Assembly (NCBI GenBank): GCA_943324415.2
Contig: CALPLN020000046.1
Location: forward strand, 1 to 12,016
Length of the DNA stretch: 12,016 nt
Direction of reading: 5' to 3'
Source: Sediminibacterium ginsengisoli
Lineage (GTDB): Bacteria > Bacteroidota > Bacteroidia > Chitinophagales > Chitinophagaceae
The notes under the pieces are model-generated. The model searched no databases. It saw only the letters and a program-made list of their open reading frames with translations, and was not told the origin of the DNA. Position numbers and translations under genes: made by a program. This document shows, piece by piece, positions 1 through 6,096 of the stretch. How positions within the stretch are numbered: the stretch's first letter is position 1; the number at the start of each line of letters is the position of its first letter.

Positions 1-177
1 GTAACTAAATCTTTGAAAAAAGGTGATAAAGTAACTTTAGTAGGTTTTGGTACTTTCTCAGTATCTAAGCGTGCTGCAAGAACTGGTCGTAACCCACAAA
101 CTGGTGAGACTATTAAGATTAAAGCTAAGAAGGTTGCACGTTTCAAGGCAGGTAAAGAATTGAGCGGTAAGTTGTAA
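1..177 (+). CDS. HU-family DNA-binding protein, C-terminal part (5' end outside window)
   Basis: The window opens in frame inside this gene; 58 codons and a TAA stop are visible. The readable sequence carries the conserved core of the HU/IHF family: 'GFGTFSV' followed by 'RTGRNPQTGE' and 'IKAKKVARFKAGKEL'. That is the DNA-binding beta-arm, with its RNPxTG tip, running into the C-terminal helix. Such proteins are small dimeric nucleoid proteins that bend DNA with little sequence preference. A full-length member is about 90 residues, so roughly the first 30 residues, including the start codon, lie upstream of the window. The family is clear. Which HU paralogue this is cannot be told from the fragment. 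A strong terminator follows 20 bases after the stop, so transcription probably ends here. Confidence 0.93.
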   Translation, partial: VTKSLKKGDKVTLVGFGTFSVSKRAARTGRNPQTGETIKIKAKKVARFKAGKELSGKL

Positions 178-196
178 TCTCAAATTAATTTGAATA

Positions 197-234
197 AAAA
201 CCCTCGGATAATCATTTATTCAGAGGGTTTTTTT
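197..234 (+). terminator. Intrinsic terminator after the HU gene
   Basis: Left arm AAAACCCTC plus GGATAA, loop TCAT, right arm TTATTC, one bulged A, then GAGGGTTTTTTT. All arm bases pair, with one G-T wobble in the inner stem. The A-run on the left and T-run on the right would also let it work for the opposite strand. It lies 20 bases after the HU stop codon. Confidence 0.9.
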
Positions 235-241
235 ATATTTG
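234..241 (+). promoter_or_regulatory. Candidate Bacteroidota -7 promoter element for the bTHX gene
   Basis: TATATTTG matches the Bacteroidota -7 consensus TAnnTTTG exactly. It begins on the last T of the preceding terminator and lies 32 bases before the ATG at 274, which would leave an untranslated leader of about 25 bases. I see no clear TTG-type -33 box at the usual distance; that position falls in the terminator right arm. The call rests on one motif and its position. Confidence 0.5.
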
Positions 242-273
242 TAGTCAAATCACAATTTAAAAATTACAATATC

Positions 274-390
274 ATGGGTAGAGGAGATAAAAAAACAGCA
301 AAAGGAAAGCGCTTTTTAGGTTCTTTTGGTAAAAGCAGACCACACAAAATTAGAGGTATTAAAGCAGCAGCTCCAAAGGCAAACGCTTAA
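274..390 (+). CDS. Small ribosomal subunit protein bTHX (30S ribosomal protein THX), 38 aa
   Basis: A 38-residue, strongly basic protein beginning MGRGDKKTAKGKRFLGSFGK. This matches the bTHX pattern G-[KR]-G-D-x-K-[TS]-x-x-G-K, then a G-[ST]-[FY]-G-K/x-x-RP segment, here 'GSFGKSRPHK'. Members sit in the head of the 30S subunit and stabilise 16S rRNA. The reading frame is open back to an ATG at 190, but that start lies before the upstream terminator hairpin and would add 28 residues unlike the family. The ATG at 274 gives the family N-terminus and lies downstream of a -7 box, so I chose it. The tail 'KAAAPKANA' is Ala/Lys/Pro-rich, as I recall from other Bacteroidota members. It is monocistronic, with a terminator on each side. 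Genes this short are easily missed or given the wrong start. Confidence 0.88.
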   Translation: MGRGDKKTAKGKRFLGSFGKSRPHKIRGIKAAAPKANA

Positions 391-410
391 TTTCTTTTAA
401 AAATAGATTC

Positions 411-432
411 CCCCGATTATTCGGGGTTTTTT
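411..432 (+). terminator. Intrinsic terminator after the bTHX gene
   Basis: CCCCGA, loop TTAT, TCGGGG, then TTTTTT: a perfect 6-bp GC-rich stem with a tetraloop and a six-T tail, starting 20 bases after the bTHX stop codon. An A-rich stretch precedes the left arm. Confidence 0.92.
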
Positions 433-437
433 ATGCC

Positions 438-445
438 TAATTTTG
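438..445 (+). promoter_or_regulatory. Candidate -7 promoter element for the 68-aa protein gene and downstream glycosyltransferase
   Basis: TAATTTTG matches TAnnTTTG exactly. It lies 5 bases after the terminator T-run and only 4 bases before the ATG at 450. If used, transcription would start at or within a few bases of that ATG, giving a nearly leaderless transcript unless translation starts at the second ATG (459). The place where a -33 box would lie is inside the terminator hairpin. Confidence 0.45.
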
Positions 446-449
446 CATC

Positions 450-656
450 ATGAAAAACATGTACTTTCTTATTGTATTTCAACTGATCGCCTTAGCAGGG
501 ACAGCACAATGTGCCATCTGTACCAAGACAGCTGCGCAGATAGGTGAAGAAGCGGGAAAAGGTTTTAACGTTGGTATTCTGTATCTAGCTGCTATGCCTT
601 TCGGGATCATGAGCTATGTGGCATATAGATGGTGGAAAAATGAAAAAGCGAGCTAA
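450..656 (+). CDS. Small exported/membrane protein with CxxC motif and C-terminal membrane segment, 68 aa
   Basis: This encodes a 68-residue protein. Residues 1-19 look like a signal peptide, with hydrophobic core FLIVFQLIALAG and likely cleavage after 'GTA' (the residue before the first cysteine is Gln, so it is not a good lipobox). 'QCAICTK' follows, giving a CxxC pair at about residues 21-24. A second hydrophobic span at about residues 42-60 ends in 'YRWWKNEKAS'. The mature protein would be a short periplasmic stub with two cysteines, then a membrane anchor with a positively charged cytoplasmic end. I recall similar short uncharacterised proteins in Bacteroidota, but know no assigned function; redox or metal binding by the cysteines is only a guess. 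Its stop overlaps the next gene's start (TAATG), so the two are probably co-translated. An ATG three codons in (459) is an alternative start. Confidence 0.75.
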   Translation: MKNMYFLIVFQLIALAGTAQCAICTKTAAQIGEEAGKGFNVGILYLAAMPFGIMSYVAYRWWKNEKAS

Positions 657-1501
657 TGCAGCAATTTTCAATCCTGATACCAAGTTGGAACAATCTGCCT
701 TTTCTGCAGCAATGTGTTGAAAGTATCCGAAAAAATTCAACCTATTCACATCAGATCATTGTTCATGTGAATGAAGGAAAGGATGGCTCTTATGATTGGG
801 TGAAATCGCAGACAGATTTAGAGCATACCTACAGTGCAGAAAATATTGGCGTATGCTACGCACTCAATACAGCAAGAACATTGATCAAAACTCCTTACTT
901 ACTCTATCTTAATGACGATATGTATCTGTGTCCTGGTTGGGATGCTGCATTGTTAGAGGAAATCAAAAGTATTGGGCATAATTTATTCTTTTTGTCTGCC
1001 ACTGTGATTGAACCATTTGCATCAAGCAATTCTGTGATTGAGAAAAACTATGGACAAGAGATTGCTCAATTTCAAGAAGAAAAACTACTTCAAGAGTTCA
1101 ATCAATGGGAAAAGAAAGACTGGTCTGGCGCAACCTGGCCTCCCAATATCCTACCAGTTGCCTTATGGGACTATGTTGGCGGATATAGTATTGAATTTAG
1201 CCCAGGCATGTATTCAGATCCCGACTTTTCAATGAAATTATGGATAGCAGGCGTTCGTTATTTCAAAGGTATCAACAAAAGCAGGGCCTACCATTTTGGA
1301 TCCAAATCTGTAGGACGCGTTAAACGCAATAAAGGTTACCATCAATTTATTTATAAATGGGGCTTTACCTCTAGCTTACTTACAAAACATATGTTACACA
1401 GGGGTGAAGATTGGAATGGACCATTACCTGAATTTGTCATGACCACAAAATTGAAGTGGAAAAACAAATTCAAACAATTGCTTTCCCTTTTGTCAAGATA
1501 A
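656..1501 (+). CDS. Glycosyltransferase family 2 (GT-A fold) protein, 281 aa
   Basis: The N-terminus 'FSILIPSWNNLPFLQQCVESI' is the first strand and nucleotide-binding region of GT2 enzymes. 'ENIGVCYALNTA' (about residues 62-73) and 'TPYLLYLNDDMY' (79-90) follow; the NDD at 86-88 takes the place of the metal/nucleotide-sugar DxD motif. Further on, 'SDPDFSMKLW' (187-196) and 'YHFGSKS' (212-218) resemble the acceptor-side acidic motif and the C-terminal His of the family. There is no signal peptide or membrane span, so it is probably cytoplasmic or peripheral. It likely moves a sugar from a nucleotide donor to a glycan or lipid carrier; the substrate cannot be read. The start overlaps the preceding stop by one base (TAATG), pointing to translational coupling. 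No other glycan genes are adjacent on this strand, so the product polysaccharide is unknown. Confidence 0.87.
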   Translation: MQQFSILIPSWNNLPFLQQCVESIRKNSTYSHQIIVHVNEGKDGSYDWVKSQTDLEHTYSAENIGVCYALNTARTLIKTPYLLYLNDDMYLCPGWDAALLEEIKSIGHNLFFLSATVIEPFASSNSVIEKNYGQEIAQFQEEKLLQEFNQWEKKDWSGATWPPNILPVALWDYVGGYSIEFSPGMYSDPDFSMKLWIAGVRYFKGINKSRAYHFGSKSVGRVKRNKGYHQFIYKWGFTSSLLTKHMLHRGEDWNGPLPEFVMTTKLKWKNKFKQLLSLLSR

Positions 1502-1505
1502 TCTC

Positions 1506-1529
1506 TGCTAGACAAATATTAGTGTAGCA
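1506..1529. other. Imperfect hairpin between convergent genes
   Basis: TGCTAGAC, an 8-base loop AAATATTA, then GTGTAGCA: a stem of 8 positions with one G-G mismatch. It sits in the 33-base gap between the stop codons of the plus-strand glycosyltransferase and the minus-strand GTPase. There is no T-run on either side, so it is a poor intrinsic terminator. It may be a weak bidirectional end signal or nothing. Confidence 0.3.
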
Positions 1530-1534
1530 TTCCT

Positions 1535-2437
1535 CTAAACAAATCTTTGTGTAAATTCAAAAATATTGAAGTTGGGTTTTGCACATGCTACTTCCAAATC
1601 CTGTTCCATTTGCTTAAAATCAATTTGTCGCATTTTATGCGCCACAATCAATTGGATGGCTTTTGCTAACATTAATTTTTTATTGGCGCCTAATTCCGTG
1701 TTGGCAAGTTGATGTGCATCAATTGCTTGAATTAAATTGGTCATACCAACACCTTGAGAAGCTATAGTTGGTATCACTTTCACTAGCGTATCCGATACCC
1801 CATTCTCCATCATCATCTGATGAATATGATTGATAAAGGTTTGTGCATCAGGACGATCACTTTTATTGACTACAAATAAATCTGCTACTTCCATTAATCC
1901 AGATTTCATCATCTGCACCTCATCCCCCGCTTCTGGCACCAACACGACCACAGTGGTATCCGCTAAAGAAGCCACTTCCACTTCGGACTGTCCCACCCCT
2001 ACTGTTTCCAATACAATCCTGTCAAATCCGACTGCCTGAAGCAAAGTAGTCAATTCGATCATAGAACTATTTAATCCCCCTAAGTGTCCTCTGGACGCCA
2101 AAGAACGGATGAATACCTGAGGATGTAAATACCAATCCTTCATTCGAATGCGATCTCCTAAAATAGCCCCTTTATGAAAGGGCGAAGAAGGGTCCACGGA
2201 AAGGACCGCCACTTTTTTACCTGCAGCCACCCACTCACCCACTAAGCCCGAAATCAAGGTGCTTTTTCCTGCACCAGGAGGACCAGTGATTCCAATGATT
2301 GGGATTGATTTTGGTTCAAGTGCTGCCAAATACGAATCGGTTCCTTCCACCTTATTTTCAATTTGTGAAATGGTTTTTGCCAATAGTAAAAAATTACCTT
2401 CAGCAACCCCTTTTGCGATATCTGAAACTGCAAACAT
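1535..2437 (-). CDS. meaB: MeaB/ArgK-type P-loop GTPase (methylmalonyl-CoA mutase chaperone family), 300 aa
   Basis: G-protein motifs appear in order: Walker A 'GPPGAGKST' (52-60), the family stretch 'SVDPSSPFHKGAILGDRIRM' (80-99), 'ETVGVGQSE' (144-152), and 'NKSD' (191-194) for guanine recognition. This combination defines the MeaB/ArgK/MMAA group. The short N-terminal helix and C-terminal helical region match the family, and 300 residues is near its usual 310-340. Characterised members help load adenosylcobalamin into methylmalonyl-CoA mutase and protect that enzyme using GTP hydrolysis. No mutase gene lies in the window, so the partner must be encoded elsewhere. The older label 'arginine/ornithine transport kinase ArgK' is misleading. 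Its ATG follows directly after the upstream stop codon (TAAATG), so its translation is probably coupled to the glycosyltransferase-like gene before it. Confidence 0.93.
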   Translation of the reverse strand: MFAVSDIAKGVAEGNFLLLAKTISQIENKVEGTDSYLAALEPKSIPIIGITGPPGAGKSTLISGLVGEWVAAGKKVAVLSVDPSSPFHKGAILGDRIRMKDWYLHPQVFIRSLASRGHLGGLNSSMIELTTLLQAVGFDRIVLETVGVGQSEVEVASLADTTVVVLVPEAGDEVQMMKSGLMEVADLFVVNKSDRPDAQTFINHIHQMMMENGVSDTLVKVIPTIASQGVGMTNLIQAIDAHQLANTELGANKKLMLAKAIQLIVAHKMRQIDFKQMEQDLEVACAKPNFNIFEFTQRFV

Positions 2438-3313
2438 TTATGAACGGATAATTTTATAATTCTTAAAATCAAATGGACGAATGCCGGTCCATTTTTCAAA
2501 ATAGTATAATACCAGATTTTTAAAAGAGAATTTCTTTTTAGATATATCTAAATTGATCACCCAATTTTTTCTTTCTATCCTATCTAACATCACATTGGGA
2601 TGCGTGCCTGTGAATCGCTCCAAAGAATCATACCCCGAGAAGTCATAATAGTCTGGGCTTTGGATGATTTTTTCCATCTGTGTATCATCATTCCAAAATG
2701 CAGCACTCTCTTTTTGCTTTTTACGCATTTGTTCTGGGCTCTTAACCCATCCATAATGGTAAATACTCGCGTCGATTGCTGCTACCGGTAATTTTTGTTT
2801 GCCGATACGGAAACCCTGCGCGTCCCGATACGCACTAATGGCTTTGTTGTTTCGAATGATTCTTATTTCGTGTGCATACCATTTTCTACTATCCCCTACA
2901 TAATCATAAGTGCCATAAAAATGCTTGTATTTAAATAACAACCCTTGTACGTCGAAGTCGTCTTTGTATTTTTCACAAGCGGCACGAATCGTTGGATGGT
3001 ATTTTTCATGCACCACTTCGTCTCCTTGAATGTAAAAAGCCCAGTCAAAGCTTGCATCAATTAATTGAAACGCTTTATTGGTTTCATCCGCTAAAACAAC
3101 GCCTCCTTTTCTTAAATCTTTATTCCAAACGGAGTGATGAATTTTAATTTTAGGATCCCCGATTGATTCAATCAATGCAATCGTTTCATCTGTCGAATCC
3201 CCTATTAATACAATCATTTCATCCACGACTGGTAAAATTGAACGAATGGCTTCCAAGATAGGAAAGTCATTCACCACTGCATTTTTAATAATTGTAAACC
3301 CTGCAACCTTCAT
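2438..3313 (-). CDS. Glycosyltransferase family 2-like protein, 291 aa
   Basis: The N-terminus 'MKVAGFTIIKNA' and 'ILPVVDEMIVLIGDSTDET' (26-44) form the opening beta-alpha unit of a GT-A fold, with the Asp-containing 'GDSTD' turn binding the nucleotide sugar. 'WAFYIQGDEVVHE' (91-103) occupies the DxD position, here as QGDE. This 'EMIVLIGDSxDET ... YIQGDEVVHE' type is, as I recall, a common Bacteroidota family annotated only as glycosyltransferase. The C-terminal half is rich in Tyr, Trp and Lys, including 'YHYGWVKSPEQMRKKQK' (185-201). No signal peptide or membrane helix is evident. It is the first gene of a two-gene minus-strand unit with the MeaB-type gene. A glycan role does not explain that pairing, so it may be chance packing. 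Donor and acceptor are unknown. Confidence 0.8.
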   Translation of the reverse strand: MKVAGFTIIKNAVVNDFPILEAIRSILPVVDEMIVLIGDSTDETIALIESIGDPKIKIHHSVWNKDLRKGGVVLADETNKAFQLIDASFDWAFYIQGDEVVHEKYHPTIRAACEKYKDDFDVQGLLFKYKHFYGTYDYVGDSRKWYAHEIRIIRNNKAISAYRDAQGFRIGKQKLPVAAIDASIYHYGWVKSPEQMRKKQKESAAFWNDDTQMEKIIQSPDYYDFSGYDSLERFTGTHPNVMLDRIERKNWVINLDISKKKFSFKNLVLYYFEKWTGIRPFDFKNYKIIRS

Positions 3314-3319
3314 ATTCGC

Positions 3320-3338
3320 TTATTTGTTCTTCAAATAA
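3320..3338. repeat. Perfect 7-bp inverted repeat in the leader of the minus-strand glycosyltransferase-like gene
   Basis: TTATTTG, loop TTCTT, CAAATAA. It lies 7-25 bases upstream of the minus-strand start codon at 3313. It could be a small leader hairpin or an operator. It is AT-rich, so chance is a real alternative. Confidence 0.4.
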
Positions 3339-3378
3339 CCGAAATCTTTTGCAACTTGCCTATTGTTTTACTTAAAGT

Positions 3379-3392
3379 TTGCTTGAAAGCAA
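3379..3392. repeat. Perfect dyad TTGCTT-GA-AAGCAA upstream of coaX
   Basis: TTGCTT, spacer GA, AAGCAA is a perfect 6-bp dyad ending one base before the candidate -7 box at 3394. A dyad in this place could be an operator that would block the promoter when bound. No regulator is identified in the window. Confidence 0.4.
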
Positions 3393-3393
3393 T

Positions 3394-3401
3394 TAATTTT
3401 G
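3394..3401 (+). promoter_or_regulatory. Candidate -7 promoter element for the coaX operon
   Basis: TAATTTTG is an exact TAnnTTTG match ending 13 bases before the coaX ATG at 3415, implying a very short leader. TTTG at 3378-3381 is too close (12 bases) to be a normal -33 box. The element lies in the 101-base divergent region between coaX and the minus-strand glycosyltransferase-like gene, and would be the main promoter for the plus-strand gene series. Confidence 0.5.
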
Positions 3402-3414
3402 AGTTACGAAAATT

Positions 3415-4143
3415 ATGATGTCTACAACTATTTGTTTCGATTTTGGCAATACCCGATTAAAGGCGGCAATATTCAAAGGCAATCAATTGGAAAAATTGGA
3501 GCTACTAGAAAATAGCGCGCCCTCCTCTATTCAAAAATTATTAGACCAATACCAACCAAGCAAAACATTGCTTTCATCTGTTATCCATCACGATAAAGCG
3601 ATTGAAAACTTATTGACCGAGTATGGTCCATTCCATTTATTAGGCCCACAAACCAAATTGAATTTCACTACACCAGTAGGGAAACCGGAAACCATTGGCG
3701 CAGACCGATTAGGCCTTGTAGCCGCAGCTGTAGATTTATACCCCAATCAACACAATCTTATCATTTCTCTAGGATCTTGCATCACCTATAATTTTGTCAA
3801 CAATAGAGGCCAATTTTTAGGAGGAAGCATCTCTCCAGGTATGCAAATGCGATTTAAGTCCATGAATGATTTAACAGCACTTTTGCCGTTAATTGAGCCC
3901 GCGCCAAGCTTTGGTTTGGTAGGATATGATACCAAAACCAACCTACTTTCTGGTGTGGTTTTAGGGATGGCAGCAGAAATTGATGGCATAATTGGTGCTT
4001 ATGAGGCCAAATACAGCAAATTTAACGCCCTATTAACCGGTGGAGACCTTAGTTATTTTGTACCTCACTTAAAAAGAAGGATATTTGCGGACCAAAATTT
4101 AATCTACAAAGGACTATATGCGATTAGCGAAAAAAATACTTAG
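3415..4143 (+). CDS. coaX: Type III pantothenate kinase CoaX, 242 aa
   Basis: Catalyses ATP-dependent phosphorylation of pantothenate, the first step of coenzyme A synthesis, in the cytoplasm. Family motifs in order: phosphate-binding 'DFGNTRLK' (9-16), 'GADRLGL' (95-101) with the catalytic Asp97, 'GSCITY' (120-125), 'GGSISPGMQMR' (136-146), 'TGGD' (208-211) and 'DQNLIYKGL' (226-234). At 242 residues it is of normal length for this ASKHA-fold family. The second phosphate motif is unusual: most members read [VI]DxGTAxT, while this one reads 'ISLGSCIT', with Ser118 in place of the Asp and Ser121 in place of Thr. The Asp is thought to contribute to the monovalent-cation site. Two ATGs stand in tandem (3415 and 3418), and either could be used. 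The gene overlaps the next by 26 bases and appears to head the plus-strand series. Confidence 0.93.
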   Translation: MMSTTICFDFGNTRLKAAIFKGNQLEKLELLENSAPSSIQKLLDQYQPSKTLLSSVIHHDKAIENLLTEYGPFHLLGPQTKLNFTTPVGKPETIGADRLGLVAAAVDLYPNQHNLIISLGSCITYNFVNNRGQFLGGSISPGMQMRFKSMNDLTALLPLIEPAPSFGLVGYDTKTNLLSGVVLGMAAEIDGIIGAYEAKYSKFNALLTGGDLSYFVPHLKRRIFADQNLIYKGLYAISEKNT

Positions 4144-5503
4144 GTTAACCCCTTTCATTGGACTTTTCTGTTTTATAGCCCCTTTAAAGGCTCAGATCAA
4201 TTCCCCGTTTTCTAGATATGGCGTCGGCAACGAAGTGTACAACAGTCAAAATGCCGCAAACCAAGGTATGGGCGGATTAACTGCGGCATACACGCCAAGT
4301 ATGAATGGTGCTTTTGGACAAAGTATCAATTTCAATAACCCAGCTTCTTATGGCGGTATTTATATGACCACATTTGATATTGGGTTGAACTTAACCAACA
4401 GCATTCTTAAAAGAACGACACCAGCAGGTAAAGAAAAATCGACCTACCTAATACCGAATTATATTGTAGTAGGCGTTCCATTAAGTAAAGCAAAAAAGAT
4501 TGGTTTTGCATTTGGATTAAGACCATTGACGCAAATCAATTACTCAGTCAATGATTATACATTTTCAGAAAGTATCGCTGATTCAATCTACACTAACTAT
4601 AAAGGCGAGGGTGGCATCAATCAAGTTTTTGTTGGAGTGGGCAAGAGTTGGAAATACTTAAGTGTAGGTATGAATACCGGTTATAATTTAGGCAGAAAAA
4701 AAATAGATGTGGTTAAAGCCATCTTATTCAATAGCGATTCATCTTATTTTTATCAATCAATGTCTAGTACCAACACTAGCTTTGGTGGTGTATTTTTAAA
4801 TTTAGGGGTGCAAGGAGAATTTCCATTGTCTAGTAAAACGAACGCAGTTACAAAGGATAAAACCGAGTACAGCCTTAGCTATGGCGGAACCTACACATTG
4901 GATCAAAAATTAAGTGGAAAGCAAGATATCTTAAGGTCGAATGGTATTTTTACCACTTCGCAAGAAACAGCTATTGACACAGCGCTTTTTCAAAAAGACA
5001 TTAGCGGTAAAATTGAGCTTCCAAGTTCTATGACCGCGGGTATCTCTTTACATAAAAAAATTACGACTGTAAGAGGCGCTTATGATCAATGGGTGATCGG
5101 CGTTGAATTGAATCAGTCTAATTGGAAAGATGGATATAAGTTTTATGGTGCAACAGATCAAGTGCGCAATGCCACTATGTTGAGAGCAGGAGCGCAGTTG
5201 TGTCCTAATCCATTTGCATTTGAAAGTTATTGGTCTACCGTCACGTATAGATTTGGATTATTTAGCGGTAACGATTATATCAATATCAACAACAATGCTT
5301 TAAAAGTAAACGGCTTAACAATGGGACTAGGATTGCCTATTAGAAAGTATCGCTCCTACGATTACCAATTCACATTGTTGAACTTGGCTTTACAGATGGG
5401 TCAAAGAGGTGGAGGCGTTTCCAACTTTAAAGAAAACTTTGTACAATTTACAGTGGGATATAGTTTGAGTGATGTCTGGTTCAATAAACGCAAATATGAC
5501 TAA
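4118..5503 (+). CDS. Outer-membrane beta-barrel protein of unknown function, 461 aa
   Basis: Residues 1-25 form a signal peptide (basic start 'MRLAKKILR', hydrophobic core, likely cut after 'PLKA'). The mature protein starts 'QINSPFSRYGVG', a signature I recall from Bacteroidota outer-membrane proteins found next to coaX and lptC. The rest has many short alternating polar/hydrophobic strands rich in Gly, Tyr, Asn and Ser, as in a barrel. It ends 'FTVGYSLSDVWFNKRKYD', an aromatic C-terminal strand typical of outer-membrane proteins of this phylum. There are no catalytic motifs. A FadL/OmpP1-like transport role is possible but not shown. The start lies 26 bases inside coaX. The ATG is fixed by the signal peptide, and the next Met is at residue 50. 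Its 3' end overlaps the lptC start by 8 bases (ATGACTAA), so coaX, this gene and lptC should be translated as a set. Confidence 0.85.
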   Translation: MRLAKKILRLTPFIGLFCFIAPLKAQINSPFSRYGVGNEVYNSQNAANQGMGGLTAAYTPSMNGAFGQSINFNNPASYGGIYMTTFDIGLNLTNSILKRTTPAGKEKSTYLIPNYIVVGVPLSKAKKIGFAFGLRPLTQINYSVNDYTFSESIADSIYTNYKGEGGINQVFVGVGKSWKYLSVGMNTGYNLGRKKIDVVKAILFNSDSSYFYQSMSSTNTSFGGVFLNLGVQGEFPLSSKTNAVTKDKTEYSLSYGGTYTLDQKLSGKQDILRSNGIFTTSQETAIDTALFQKDISGKIELPSSMTAGISLHKKITTVRGAYDQWVIGVELNQSNWKDGYKFYGATDQVRNATMLRAGAQLCPNPFAFESYWSTVTYRFGLFSGNDYININNNALKVNGLTMGLGLPIRKYRSYDYQFTLLNLALQMGQRGGGVSNFKENFVQFTVGYSLSDVWFNKRKYD

Positions 5504-6086
5504 TTCAATACCTAAAAAAATAATTAAAATAGCAGTTGCTTGTATGAGTAGCTGCTTTTTTATGGCTTCCTGCGAGAACGATGTAGATGCTGTAAAAGCA
5601 CTAGGCGCAAGGGTTGGCGGAATAGATGTAGGTAAAGATGTAGCTATTTATGTAAGTAATGATGGGAAATTAGGGGCTAAATTAACTGCCCCCTTAATGA
5701 ATCGATATTTGTTAGATAGCAGCAAAATGATTGAATTTCCGCAGTCGATTCATGTAGATTTTTACAAAGACAGCAATCAGATAGAAAGCCAACTTTCTGC
5801 CAAGTACGCAAAATATAAAGAGACAGAAAATATTGTATTCTTAAAAGAAGATGTAATTATTTTCAATACCCTTGGCGATACTTTATGGTGTAAGGAAATG
5901 TACTGGGACCAAAACACAGGCAAGTTCTATACAGAACAGGACGTAGTGGTTAAGCAACATAACCCATTGGCCAAGATTTATGGTAAAGGTTTAGAAGCCA
6001 ACCAAAATTTGACAGACATTCGTATCTTTAAACCACAACCAAATAGCTATGCGATCATACAAGATAGCAGTAGTTTAAACCCTTAA
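5496..6086 (+). CDS. lptC: LPS export ABC transporter periplasmic protein LptC, predicted lipoprotein, 196 aa
   Basis: The N-terminus has basic residues (MTNSIPKKIIK), a hydrophobic stretch and the lipobox-like 'FMASC', so Cys26 is probably lipidated. This differs from the proteobacterial LptC transmembrane anchor but is, as I recall, usual in Bacteroidota. The body, roughly residues 50-190, shows the repeating short strands of the LptC/OstA jelly-roll, for example 'DVAIYVSNDGKLGAKLTAP', 'FPQSIHVDFY', 'ENIVFLKEDVIIFN', 'LWCKEMYWDQNTGKFYTE' and 'AKIYGKGLEA'. LptC takes lipopolysaccharide from LptBFG and passes it to LptA on the way to the outer membrane. I chose the ATG at 5496 because it puts the signal sequence at the N-terminus. 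The frame extends to 5469, but those nine codons lie within the upstream gene. Confidence 0.88.
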   Translation: MTNSIPKKIIKIAVACMSSCFFMASCENDVDAVKALGARVGGIDVGKDVAIYVSNDGKLGAKLTAPLMNRYLLDSSKMIEFPQSIHVDFYKDSNQIESQLSAKYAKYKETENIVFLKEDVIIFNTLGDTLWCKEMYWDQNTGKFYTEQDVVVKQHNPLAKIYGKGLEANQNLTDIRIFKPQPNSYAIIQDSSSLNP

Positions 6087-6096
6087 AATAAAGCAG

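Noticed and set aside
5469..5495. Longer lptC start giving nine extra residues
   Set aside because: These codons lie in the upstream gene and would place nine residues before a good lipoprotein signal. The ATG at 5496 fits the signal peptide better.
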